From assembly GCF_023544445.1 (NCBI RefSeq), contig NZ_JALPVJ010000010.1, forward strand, positions 310,001 through 374,000: a stretch of DNA of 64,000 nt, written 5' to 3'. Positions within the stretch are counted from its first letter, which is position 1. Each line of letters starts with the position of its first letter. A model generated the notes under the pieces. It made no database searches, was not told the origin of the DNA, and saw only the letters and a program-made list of their open reading frames with translations. Of the stretch, positions 41,736 to 48,781 are shown one piece after another. A program made the position numbers and the translations under genes. The DNA comes from Actinoplanes sp. M2I2 (GTDB taxonomy: Bacteria > Actinomycetota > Actinomycetes > Mycobacteriales > Micromonosporaceae).

Positions 41736-43145
41736 TCATCGGCCGACGAGGCCGGTGCGGTTGATCAGCTGATCGAGCATCGAGTCGATCGTGGTCAGCA
41801 CCCGGGAGGCGGCCTCGTAACCCCGCTGGTAGGTCAGCAGGTTGGTCATCTCCTCATCGAGGTTGACGCCCGACTCGGCCTCGCGGGAGGTGTCGACCTG
41901 ATCGCGGACGGCATCCTGGATCTCGCTGCGCCGGGACGAGGCCTGCGAAGCGACGCCGAGCTGACCGATCACCTGCTGGTAGATCGCGTCGGGGCCGCTC
42001 TGCGAGGTGCCCAGCGCGGCTAGCTCGTCGGCCTTGTCGTTGTCGATGGCCGCGATGTCGGGCAGCACCGCCTTGGGGTTGCCGGCCGAGAAGGCCACCT
42101 TGTCGGGGTTCTCGATCACGACCTTGATGTCCCGCGCGGTCGTGCCCGTGAAGAACTCGGTGCCCGGGTCGCCGTTGACGTCGTACCCGGTGGTGACCAG
42201 GTTGTTGACGCTCGTCGTGAGCGACGCGGCCACGTCGTCGAGCTGCCGGGTGATGCCCGGGATGATGGTGTTCATCGTGTCGAGCATCGAGCCCATCGTG
42301 CCGCCCGCGTTGGCGGTCGTGTCGGTGCCCTTCCACTTGAGCGCGACCTGCGTGTTCGCGTCCCAGGAGTCGAGGTTGGGCGGGCCGGTGAGCTCCAGCT
42401 TGCGGGTGGAGAAGTCGCTGACGAGCGGCGACGTGCCGACGTAGACGTTGACCGAGCCGTTGGTCTTGGCCTCGGTGGTCGCGCCGACCAGCTCTGACAG
42501 CCGCATGACGGCCACGTCCCGCTGGTCCTGCAGCTCGTTCGTCTCCAGGCCGGCGGCCCGGGCCACCACGACCTGGTTGTTCATCTGCGCAATGTTGTCG
42601 GCCAGCGTGTTGACCTGGTCGACGTACGCGCTCATCTCGTTCCGGTTCGCGCCGAACTGACTGGAGAGCGAGGCTCGGGTGTCGTTCAGCGTGATCGCGA
42701 CCGTGCGGCTCTTCTCGAGCAGCGACGAGCGGGTCGACGGATCCTGCCAGTTGTTGGCGACGTCGTTCCAGCCGTCCCACATGTCGTGCAGGCGGGCCTG
42801 CAACGCGGTGTCGCTCGGCTCGGCCAGGACGCTCTCGATCTGGTCGTACGTGGCCTTCTGCGTGGCCAGGTAGGCGGAGTTCGCGTGCTCGGTGCGACCC
42901 CGCTCCTCCAGGTACGCGTTGCGGCCGCGCTCGACGCCGGCGACAGTCACGCCGTTGCCGACCTGCGTGGTCGTGGCGTAGACACCCGGGTTCAGGCTGC
43001 CGGTCTGCGACGCCATCCGGACCCGCTGCTTGGTGTAGCCCTCGGTGTTCGCGTTGGCGATGTTCTGGCCCGTCACATCCAGGCCGCGGCGCTGCGCGTA
43101 GAGCGAAGTGAGCGCCGTGTTGATACCACTGAAGCTGCTAGCCAT
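41736..43145 (-). CDS. flgK: Flagellar hook-associated protein 1 FlgK
   Basis: The 469-residue protein begins MASSFSGINTALTSLYAQRRGLDVTGQNIANANTEGYTKQRV, which is the classical flagellar rod/hook N-terminal motif, and ends GVNLDEEMTNLLTYQRGYEAASRVLTTIDSMLDQLINRTG. It joins hook to filament. The ATG at 43145 has GAGG nine bases upstream and nearly touches the flgN stop. The export chaperone is likely FlgN, encoded just before it. Confidence 0.95.
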   Translation of the reverse strand: MASSFSGINTALTSLYAQRRGLDVTGQNIANANTEGYTKQRVRMASQTGSLNPGVYATTTQVGNGVTVAGVERGRNAYLEERGRTEHANSAYLATQKATYDQIESVLAEPSDTALQARLHDMWDGWNDVANNWQDPSTRSSLLEKSRTVAITLNDTRASLSSQFGANRNEMSAYVDQVNTLADNIAQMNNQVVVARAAGLETNELQDQRDVAVMRLSELVGATTEAKTNGSVNVYVGTSPLVSDFSTRKLELTGPPNLDSWDANTQVALKWKGTDTTANAGGTMGSMLDTMNTIIPGITRQLDDVAASLTTSVNNLVTTGYDVNGDPGTEFFTGTTARDIKVVIENPDKVAFSAGNPKAVLPDIAAIDNDKADELAALGTSQSGPDAIYQQVIGQLGVASQASSRRSEIQDAVRDQVDTSREAESGVNLDEEMTNLLTYQRGYEAASRVLTTIDSMLDQLINRTGLVGR

Positions 43146-43146
43146 T

Positions 43147-43632
43147 TCAGATCGCCTCATCCACCAGGCTGGAGCGGCGGATGCCGCCGGAAACGGTCTG
43201 GCCCTGCGGTCCGTAGGTTTCCACAGTTTCGGCGAACGCGAGCATGGTTTCCCGGGCTGCGCGTTGACCGGCTGTGAGCAGGTCTCGGTTGACGTCGGCG
43301 AGCGCGCTGATCTCGGAGGTCAGCAGCAGGAACGCCTTGCGGTGCTGATGCAGGAGGTCGGACCAGGGCGCCGGGGCGGCGTCGGCCAACTCGCCGAGCG
43401 AGGCCTCGGGGGCCAGCCCCAGCTCGACCGCGACGTCCTGCGCGTAGGCGGCCCGGATGACCTCCGTCTGCCGGATCTGCTCCAGCACCACCTCGACCTC
43501 GCGGGTGGCGTGGCTGAGCCAGCGGGAGCGGTTGGCCGCGAGGAGCAACTGCTCCTCCTCGAGCTTGAACAGCAGCATCTCGAGCAGCTCACGTGAACGC
43601 CACAGGACGCTGGCCAGGTCGGTGAGGCTCAC
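43147..43632 (-). CDS. flgN: FlgN family flagellar export chaperone
   Basis: The 161-residue helical protein (SLTDLASVLWRSRELLEMLLFKLEEEQLLLAANRSRWLSHATREVEVVLEQIR) is like FlgN, the chaperone that keeps FlgK and FlgL unfolded for export. The family is diverse, so the assignment leans on position directly before flgK and on the helical pattern. GTG at 43632 has GGAGG upstream. It is the first gene of the flgN-flgK-flgL-fliW-csrA unit and has a FliA-type promoter. Confidence 0.85.
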   Translation of the reverse strand: MSLTDLASVLWRSRELLEMLLFKLEEEQLLLAANRSRWLSHATREVEVVLEQIRQTEVIRAAYAQDVAVELGLAPEASLGELADAAPAPWSDLLHQHRKAFLLLTSEISALADVNRDLLTAGQRAARETMLAFAETVETYGPQGQTVSGGIRRSSLVDEAI

Positions 43633-43694
43633 CCTGGTCCTCCGTCTCGCCTCTGGTCGGGCCCGTCCTCACGACGAACCCGCTCATTCGGACA

Positions 43695-43721
43695 CGTCGG
43701 CACGTCTGCGACTCCGCTGAG
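43695..43721 (-). promoter_or_regulatory. FliA-type promoter of the flgN operon
   Basis: On the minus strand CTCA (43718-43721) and GCCGAC (43696-43701, followed by G at 43695) are 16 bases apart. This is the CTCA-N15/17-GCCGAA pattern I recall for FliA-family sigma factors of Actinoplanes missouriensis, with one change. The start would be about 55 bases before flgN. Confidence 0.65.
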
Positions 43722-43765
43722 GGATTTACACCGATCCGGTGCATTCCGGGTTCATGTGAAGTCGT

Positions 43766-43791
43766 CTCGGGTTTCTTCGTGTTCGCCGGAA
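43766..43791 (+). promoter_or_regulatory. Possible FliA-type promoter of fliC
   Basis: CTCG (43766-43769) and GCCGGAA (43785-43791) are 15 bases apart, a slightly degenerate form of the same promoter. It lies 120 bases before fliC, leaving a leader of about 115 bases with GGA motifs where CsrA could bind. Confidence 0.5.
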
Positions 43792-43867
43792 ATGGGCGAA
43801 GAAATCTCGGAGACTTCTCATGAACCCTCGGCAGCACGCCGATCGGGCTGGCGTAACGCCACGGCCC

Positions 43868-43904
43868 CAGGGATGGGCCGGCTCCCAGACCCCTCAAGGA
43901 GGAA
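43868..43904 (+). promoter_or_regulatory. Candidate CsrA sites in the fliC leader
   Basis: AGGGATGG at 43869-43876 and the ribosome site AAGGAGGAA at 43896-43904 both contain GGA, the CsrA target core, and are 27 bases apart, a spacing suitable for a CsrA dimer. CsrA bound there would cover the fliC Shine-Dalgarno. The call rests on motif and neighbouring csrA/fliW genes alone. Confidence 0.45.
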
Positions 43905-43911
43905 GCAACTC

Positions 43912-45231
43912 ATGGGTCTTCGCATCAATCAGAACATCGCCGCGCAGAACGCCTACCGGAACCTGTCGGTGACCGACAGCCAGATGTCGAAGTCGCTGGA
44001 GAAGCTGTCCAGTGGTTTCCGCATCAACCGGGCCGCCGACGACGCGGCCGGCCTCTCGATCTCCGAGGGCCTGCGTTCGCAGATCGGCGGCCTCAAGGTG
44101 GCTGTGCGCAACACGCAGGACGGCGTCAGCGTCGCGCAGACCGCTGAAGGCGCGCTCAACGAGACGACCGCGATCCTGCAGCGCATGCGTGACCTGTCGG
44201 TGCAGGCGGCCAACTCCGGCGCCACCGACTCCGCGGCCTCCGAAGCCGCCAACAAGGAACTCGGCCAGCTCAACGCCGAACTCGACCGGATCGGCAAGAG
44301 CACCGCCTTCGGCAAGCAGAACCTGCTCGACGGCACGTTCGGCGCGACAAAGGCCGCTACGGGCGGCCAAATCGGCGCCACCGCCTCCACCGCTCCCGGC
44401 GGAGCCGGTCAGGCGGCCAAGATCCCCGCATCCATGACCGGCGGGTTCGAGTTCAATCTGGAGCAGGTCGGCGGCGCCGCCAAGGACCCCCAGGGCAACA
44501 GCATCTCGAGCACGAGCACCCCGGCCGGCACCCCGATCAAGGTGACTGTCGGCAAGCTCGAAGACGGAGCCACGGCACAGGATCTGGCCAAGGCAGTCAA
44601 CAAGGCACTCGAGAGTGCCCTCAAGCAGGCCGGCTTCCAGGGCAACGAGATCACGATGTCGGCGAAGGTCGACGCTCAGAACCAGAGCACCTTCAAAATC
44701 GCCGGCGCGGGTGACTTCAGCATCACCGGCACGGACCCCGCCGTGACGGTCATGACCACCACGGCCGGCGTCGATGCCACGAGCGGCGAAATCACCGGCA
44801 TGGGCATGGACCTGGACGCGGCCGATCTCAAGGCAACCGGTGGCAACACCGGCAAGTTCCAGGTCGGCGCGAACGCCAACCAGAAGATCGGCATCGCCAT
44901 CGGCGGCGTCGACTCCCAGTCGCTCGGCACCGCGGCCCTCGACCTCACCAAGGACCCCGACGCCGCGATCAAGATCCTCGACAAGGCCCTTACGTCGGTC
45001 ACCGAGAGCCGCGCCACGCTCGGTGCCGTGCAAAACCGCTTCGAGCACACGATCAACAACCTCAACGTGGCCGTCGAGAACCTGTCCGCGTCGGAGTCGC
45101 GTATCCGTGACACCGACATGGCCCAGGAAATGGTGTCGTTCACCCGGTCGCAGATCCTGACCCAGGCCGGCACCTCGATGCTCTCGCAGGCCAACCAGTC
45201 GGCGCAGAACGTTCTCTCGCTCCTGCGCTAA
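43912..45231 (+). CDS. fliC: Flagellin
   Basis: The 439-residue filament protein has the conserved ends that make the coiled-coil D0/D1 core: N-terminal MGLRINQNIAAQNAYRNLSV, SLEKLSSGFRINRAADDAAGLSISEGLRSQIGGL and C-terminal GAVQNRFEHTINNLNVAVENLSASESRIRDTDMAQEM to QSAQNVLSLLR. The middle (about 145-340) is a Gly/Ala/Thr-rich variable domain exposed on the filament. ATG at 43912 has AAGGAGG upstream. It is a single gene with its own promoter and terminator and high-quality signals, fitting very strong expression. Confidence 0.97.
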   Translation: MGLRINQNIAAQNAYRNLSVTDSQMSKSLEKLSSGFRINRAADDAAGLSISEGLRSQIGGLKVAVRNTQDGVSVAQTAEGALNETTAILQRMRDLSVQAANSGATDSAASEAANKELGQLNAELDRIGKSTAFGKQNLLDGTFGATKAATGGQIGATASTAPGGAGQAAKIPASMTGGFEFNLEQVGGAAKDPQGNSISSTSTPAGTPIKVTVGKLEDGATAQDLAKAVNKALESALKQAGFQGNEITMSAKVDAQNQSTFKIAGAGDFSITGTDPAVTVMTTTAGVDATSGEITGMGMDLDAADLKATGGNTGKFQVGANANQKIGIAIGGVDSQSLGTAALDLTKDPDAAIKILDKALTSVTESRATLGAVQNRFEHTINNLNVAVENLSASESRIRDTDMAQEMVSFTRSQILTQAGTSMLSQANQSAQNVLSLLR

Positions 45232-45283
45232 CCGAACTGCCACCGACAGCAACTGAATATCTCGCGCCAGCGACCGAATAGGT

Positions 45284-45321
45284 GGGGGTAGCCGTCACAA
45301 GCGGCTGCCCCCGCTTCTTTT
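45284..45321 (+). terminator. fliC terminator
   Basis: GGGGGTAGCCG (45284-45294) pairs with CGGCTGCCCCC (45302-45312), 11 pairs including one G-U, followed by a T-rich GCTTCTTTT. It is placed between fliC and fliD. Confidence 0.85.
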
Positions 45322-45346
45322 GAACCGCAGTGAAAGGCAGGCTCCG

Positions 45347-46738
45347 GTGAGCAGCTCGGTAGACGGACTGGTCAGTGGCCTTCAGACGTCCTCGATGATC
45401 AATTCGTTGATGCAGGTCGAGGCCGCACCCCAGAACCGCCTCAAGTCGAAGGTGAACACGGCGCAGACCGCGATCGCCTCCTACCAGTCGGTCAACGCCG
45501 CACTGACCTCGCTCAAGAACTCGGCGGACGGCCTCGGCCAGCTGAGCACCTGGCGCGCGGTCAAAGCGACCTCGAGCAGCAGCACCGTGACGGCGACCGC
45601 CTTGACCGGCACGAACGGCGCCTCGGGCACCACCGTCTTCAACGTCAAGAGCCTGGCCAAGAACCAGATCACCACGGCCAAGGTGCCCACCAGCGGCGAC
45701 ATCAGCTCCGGCACCATCCAGATCACCACCGGGCCGCTCGACGGCGGCACCAAGGACAAGGTCAACACGATCACGCTGGGCGACGACAAGTCGGCCAAGG
45801 GCGTCGCCGCCGCGATCAACGCGGCCGGCATCGGACTCAAGGCGACCGTGGTCACGACCGGCGGTGCCAGCGACATTCTCCAGATCAGCGGAGCCAAGAC
45901 GGGCACCGAGGCCGCGTTCAGGATCGACAGCGGGCTCGACGGCGTTGCCTCCCCCCTGACCAACGTGGCGTCCGCCGCCAATGCCCAGCTGGACATCGGC
46001 GGCGGCGACGACAACGCCGCGAACGGCGGCTACTCCGTCACCAGCGACACCAACACCTTCACCAAGCTCATGCCGGGCGTCTCGATCACCGTCTCGAAGC
46101 TCGAGAACGACGTGATGGTCACCTCCGACCAGGATGTCAGCGGTATCGCCAGCAAGATCCAGGCGCTGGTGGACGCGGCCAACGGCACGCTCAGCGAGGT
46201 CGCCAAGCAGACGGCGTACGACGCGGCTACCAAGAAGGGCTCGCCGCTGACCGGCGACTTCTCGGTCCGCAACATCTCGCAGAGCATGCTCGGCAAGATC
46301 AGCCTGGGTCTGACGTACAAGAATCCCTCGTACGACAAGACGCAGCCGACCGACGCGGTCACGAAGACCAACCTCGAGAAGATCTCGATCTCGCTGTCCA
46401 AGCTGGGCGTGGAACTCGACCGGTCCGGCCGGCTGACCTTCGACTCGACCAAGTTCACCACCGCGTACAACGAGAATCCGACCCAGATCCAGGCGGCCGG
46501 CATCGAGTTCGCCGACCAGATGGAGAAGTACGCCGGCGACCAGGCGACCAACGTGACCTCGGTCATCACCGGTCGCAAGAACGAGATCGACGGACTCAAC
46601 ACGCAGATCAGCAGCTGGGACCTCCGGCTCGCGGCCAAACGGACCGCGCTGCAGAAGCAGTACTCCGACCTCGAGACCTCGCTGGGCAAGCTGAAGAACC
46701 AGTCCACCTGGCTCGCCGGGCAGCTCTCCGGCCTCTGA
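45347..46738 (+). CDS. fliD: Flagellar filament cap protein FliD
   Basis: The 463-residue protein has the FliD N-terminal motif SSSVDGLVSGLQTSSMINSLMQVEAAPQNRLKSK and the C-terminal helical region ITGRKNEIDGLNTQISSWDLRLAAKRTALQKQYSDLETSLGKLKNQSTWLAGQL. FliD caps the filament and helps flagellin to fold on site. The GTG at 45347 is the likely start, with a modest AGGCAGG upstream. fliS follows, as in many bacteria. Confidence 0.94.
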   Translation: MSSSVDGLVSGLQTSSMINSLMQVEAAPQNRLKSKVNTAQTAIASYQSVNAALTSLKNSADGLGQLSTWRAVKATSSSSTVTATALTGTNGASGTTVFNVKSLAKNQITTAKVPTSGDISSGTIQITTGPLDGGTKDKVNTITLGDDKSAKGVAAAINAAGIGLKATVVTTGGASDILQISGAKTGTEAAFRIDSGLDGVASPLTNVASAANAQLDIGGGDDNAANGGYSVTSDTNTFTKLMPGVSITVSKLENDVMVTSDQDVSGIASKIQALVDAANGTLSEVAKQTAYDAATKKGSPLTGDFSVRNISQSMLGKISLGLTYKNPSYDKTQPTDAVTKTNLEKISISLSKLGVELDRSGRLTFDSTKFTTAYNENPTQIQAAGIEFADQMEKYAGDQATNVTSVITGRKNEIDGLNTQISSWDLRLAAKRTALQKQYSDLETSLGKLKNQSTWLAGQLSGL

Positions 46739-46784
46739 TCCACCGCCCCGACCAGCCATCGCAGGGCCCTGACTTAGGAGACCG

Positions 46785-47165
46785 ATGACAGCCCCGAACC
46801 TTCGCAACCGCTACCTGCAGGACTCCATCGAGACCGCGTCGCCGGCCAAGCTGCTGATGATGCTGTACGACCGCCTCGTCCTCGATCTCGTCCAGGGCGA
46901 GGAAGCCATCCGGGCCAAGCAGATCGAGAACGCGCACGAGAAGCTGTCGCACGCTCAGGAGATCGTCATGGAGCTGCAGGTCAGCTTGGATGTCGAAGCC
47001 TGGTCGGGTGCTCCAGGCCTGGCGAACCTCTACACCTACCTGATCACCGAACTGATCGGGGCCAACATCGCCAAGGACGCCGAGCGCGTGGCCGTCTGCC
47101 GCGGCTTCGTCGAGCCGCTGCGCGACGCCTGGCGAGAGGCGGCCGCCACGGCGGTCGCCCACTGA
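46785..47165 (+). CDS. fliS: Flagellin export chaperone FliS
   Basis: The 126-residue protein begins LRNRYLQDSIETASPAKLLMMLYDRLVLDL, the FliS signature, and continues with the helical NAHEKLSHAQEIVMELQVSLDVEAWSGAPGLANLYTYLITELIGANI. FliS binds the C-terminus of flagellin and stops premature polymerisation. ATG at 46785 has TAGGAG upstream. It is 46 bases after fliD. Confidence 0.95.
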   Translation: MTAPNLRNRYLQDSIETASPAKLLMMLYDRLVLDLVQGEEAIRAKQIENAHEKLSHAQEIVMELQVSLDVEAWSGAPGLANLYTYLITELIGANIAKDAERVAVCRGFVEPLRDAWREAAATAVAH

Positions 47166-47180
47166 CGAGCGGGGGACGAC

Positions 47181-47504
47181 GTGAGCGGCGGCGACTGGCG
47201 GAACGCCTGGAGCGACGCGCTGGACGAGCTGGAGCTCGACGTGGCCTCGGTCGAGGCGATGCTGGACGACGAGCACCGCCACGCCGAGACTCCGCCGGCC
47301 AGTCTCTGGAAGCCGCCGACCGAGCTCGGCGCGCTGCCGCTGGAGCTCCGGCCGCGGGCCGACGAGATCCTCACCCGTCAGCTCCAGGCGGCCGAGGAGA
47401 TCGCGCGGCGGATGACCGCCACCCGCCAGCAGATGACGATGACGAAGAAGATCGAGACCGGCGAGGCCGTCAAACGCCCCGTCTACGTCGATCGGGCCAT
47501 GTAA
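47181..47504 (+). CDS. Small protein in FliT position, unknown
   Basis: I do not recognise this 107-residue protein. It is largely helical (DALDELELDVASVEAMLDDEHRH and ADEILTRQLQAAEEIARRMTATRQQMTMTKKI) with a short Pro-rich linker between. It lies 15 bases after fliS and before a terminator, where FliT-type export chaperones are often found, so a chaperone role is possible but is inferred from position. GTG at 47181 follows GGGGGA. Confidence 0.6.
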   Translation: MSGGDWRNAWSDALDELELDVASVEAMLDDEHRHAETPPASLWKPPTELGALPLELRPRADEILTRQLQAAEEIARRMTATRQQMTMTKKIETGEAVKRPVYVDRAM

Positions 47505-47517
47505 AGGACAGACCATC

Positions 47518-47553
47518 GTCCCGGCTCCCCCACCTGGGGGGCCGGGACGTTTT
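47518..47553 (+). terminator. Terminator of the fliD-fliS operon
   Basis: GTCCCGG (47518-47524) pairs with CCGGGAC (47542-47548), and TCCCCC/GGGGGG extends the stem inside around ACCT. GTTTTC follows. It isolates the next operon. Confidence 0.85.
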
Positions 47554-47554
47554 C

Positions 47555-47575
47555 GTGCAACCGGCTGGCAACCGT
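47555..47575 (+). promoter_or_regulatory. TcrA-type box upstream of flgB
   Basis: The 21 bases hold two exact GCAACCG repeats (47557-47563 and 47568-47574) separated by four bases. This is the direct-repeat form nnGCA(A/C)CCG-n4-GCA(A/C)CCGn that I recall as the binding site of the orphan response regulator TcrA, activator of sporangium opening and flagellar genes in Actinoplanes missouriensis. It ends seven bases before the -35 of the flgB promoter, which is right for an activator. Confidence 0.75.
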
Positions 47576-47581
47576 CTGACA

Positions 47582-47607
47582 CTCAGCGGATCGCCGGACC
47601 CGCCGAA
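47582..47607 (+). promoter_or_regulatory. FliA-type promoter of the flgB-fliI operon
   Basis: CTCA (47582-47585) and GCCGAA (47602-47607) are exactly 16 bases apart, a perfect fit to the FliA-family promoter CTCA-N15/17-GCCGAA recalled for Actinoplanes. The start of transcription would be about 70 bases before flgB. Confidence 0.75.
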
Positions 47608-47684
47608 CTGCATGGTACGAGCGACGGATCGCTCACCGGAAAGCCACGGATCGGCAACCTTGGAACGACCCACAAGGAGCTGCT

Positions 47685-48032
47685 GTGTTCGACGACGTCT
47701 CCACGTCCTCCCTCCGCGTCGCGGCCACCGGCCTCGCGGCACGGCAGAGCGCCATCGCCAACAACATCGCGAACATCGAGACCCCCGGCTATCGGGCCCG
47801 TAAGGTCGAGTTCGAGGAGGCGCTGCGCGGCGCCGTCGCCAAGGGCATGTCCCCGCTGGGTGTCGCGCCGCAGACCCGTTCGTCGCTGGAGCCCACCCGG
47901 CTCAACGGCAGCAACGTGAACCTCGACGAGGAAACGCTCTCCCACATCGACACGACGATGCGGTACCAGCTGACCCTGCGGGCGATGGACCACAAGTACT
48001 CGATGCTGCGCGACGCGATCAAGGGAGCCTGA
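47685..48032 (+). CDS. flgB: Flagellar basal-body rod protein FlgB
   Basis: The 115-residue proximal rod protein has RVAATGLAARQSAIANNIANIETPGYRARKVEFEEAL, the rod-protein motif, and the C-terminal TMRYQLTLRAMDHKYSMLRDAIKG. The GTG at 47685 has AAGGAG upstream. It opens the basal-body operon flgB-flgC-fliE-fliF-fliG-fliH-fliI. Confidence 0.95.
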   Translation: MFDDVSTSSLRVAATGLAARQSAIANNIANIETPGYRARKVEFEEALRGAVAKGMSPLGVAPQTRSSLEPTRLNGSNVNLDEETLSHIDTTMRYQLTLRAMDHKYSMLRDAIKGA

Positions 48033-48034
48033 GC

Positions 48035-48427
48035 ATGAGCACGTTCAACGCGATCGGCGTGGCCGGCACCGGCGTGACCGTCTACCGCAAGTGGCTGGAC
48101 GCCGTCTCGGACAACATCGCCAACATGGACAACACCGTGCGGACCTCGGAGAAGGCGTTCCAGGCCCGGTACGTGCTCGCGCAGGAAGCCCAGGACGGCA
48201 ACGGCGCGCAGGTCGGCGGCGTGGCCTTCGGCAGCGCCGAGGGTGTGCTGGTGCACGAGCCGGACAACCCGCTCGCCGACGGCCAGGGCTACGTGCGCAA
48301 GGCCGACATCGACCTGAGCTCGCAGATGGCCCAGATGATGATGGCCCAGCGCGCGTACCAGGCGAACCTCGCGGTCGTGGACCGCGCGAAGGACTCCTAC
48401 ACCGCTGCGATCAACCTCGGAAAGTGA
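48035..48427 (+). CDS. flgC: Flagellar basal-body rod protein FlgC
   Basis: The 130-residue proximal rod protein starts MSTFNAIGVAGTGVTVYRKWLDAVSDNIANMDNTV and ends DIDLSSQMAQMMMAQRAYQANLAVVDRAKDSYTAAINLGK, both typical of FlgC. It starts two bases after the flgB stop, and translation is probably coupled. Confidence 0.95.
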   Translation: MSTFNAIGVAGTGVTVYRKWLDAVSDNIANMDNTVRTSEKAFQARYVLAQEAQDGNGAQVGGVAFGSAEGVLVHEPDNPLADGQGYVRKADIDLSSQMAQMMMAQRAYQANLAVVDRAKDSYTAAINLGK

Positions 48428-48435
48428 GGTAGGCG

Positions 48436-48780
48436 ATGACCTCCCCGATCAGCCCGATCGGCGGTTTCTCGCCGGTCTCGGGACTCGACGCGATCAGTGG
48501 CCTCGGCGGCGCCGACGCCCTGGCCGGCCCCGGCAAAGTCACCGCGGCGCAGGGCGAGCACGAGAGCTTCGCCAGCATGCTGTCGCGTGGCCTGGAAAGC
48601 GTCTCGGCCTCGCAGCACAAGGCCGAGGACCTGGCCGTCCAGGTCGCCCAGGGCACGCTCAACGACCCGGCGCAATACACCATGGCAGCCAACGAAGCCC
48701 AGCTCGGCCAGCAGCTGACGCTCGCTGTTCGCAACAAGGCCGTGGAAGCTTTCCAGGAAATCATGAGGATGCAGGCCTGA
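48436..48780 (+). CDS. fliE: Flagellar hook-basal body complex protein FliE
   Basis: The 114-residue protein has the FliE C-terminal half, ESFASMLSRGLESVSASQHKAEDLAVQVAQGTLNDPAQYTMAANEAQLGQQLTLAVRNKAVEAFQEIMRMQ. FliE joins the MS ring to the rod. It starts eight bases after flgC and ends two bases before fliF. Confidence 0.94.
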   Translation: MTSPISPIGGFSPVSGLDAISGLGGADALAGPGKVTAAQGEHESFASMLSRGLESVSASQHKAEDLAVQVAQGTLNDPAQYTMAANEAQLGQQLTLAVRNKAVEAFQEIMRMQA

Positions 48781-48781
48781 G

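Noticed and set aside
45251..45278. CTGA-N16-ACCGAA as a FliA promoter for fliD
   Set aside because: Two changes from the pattern and the start would fall on the fliC terminator hairpin; too weak to list.
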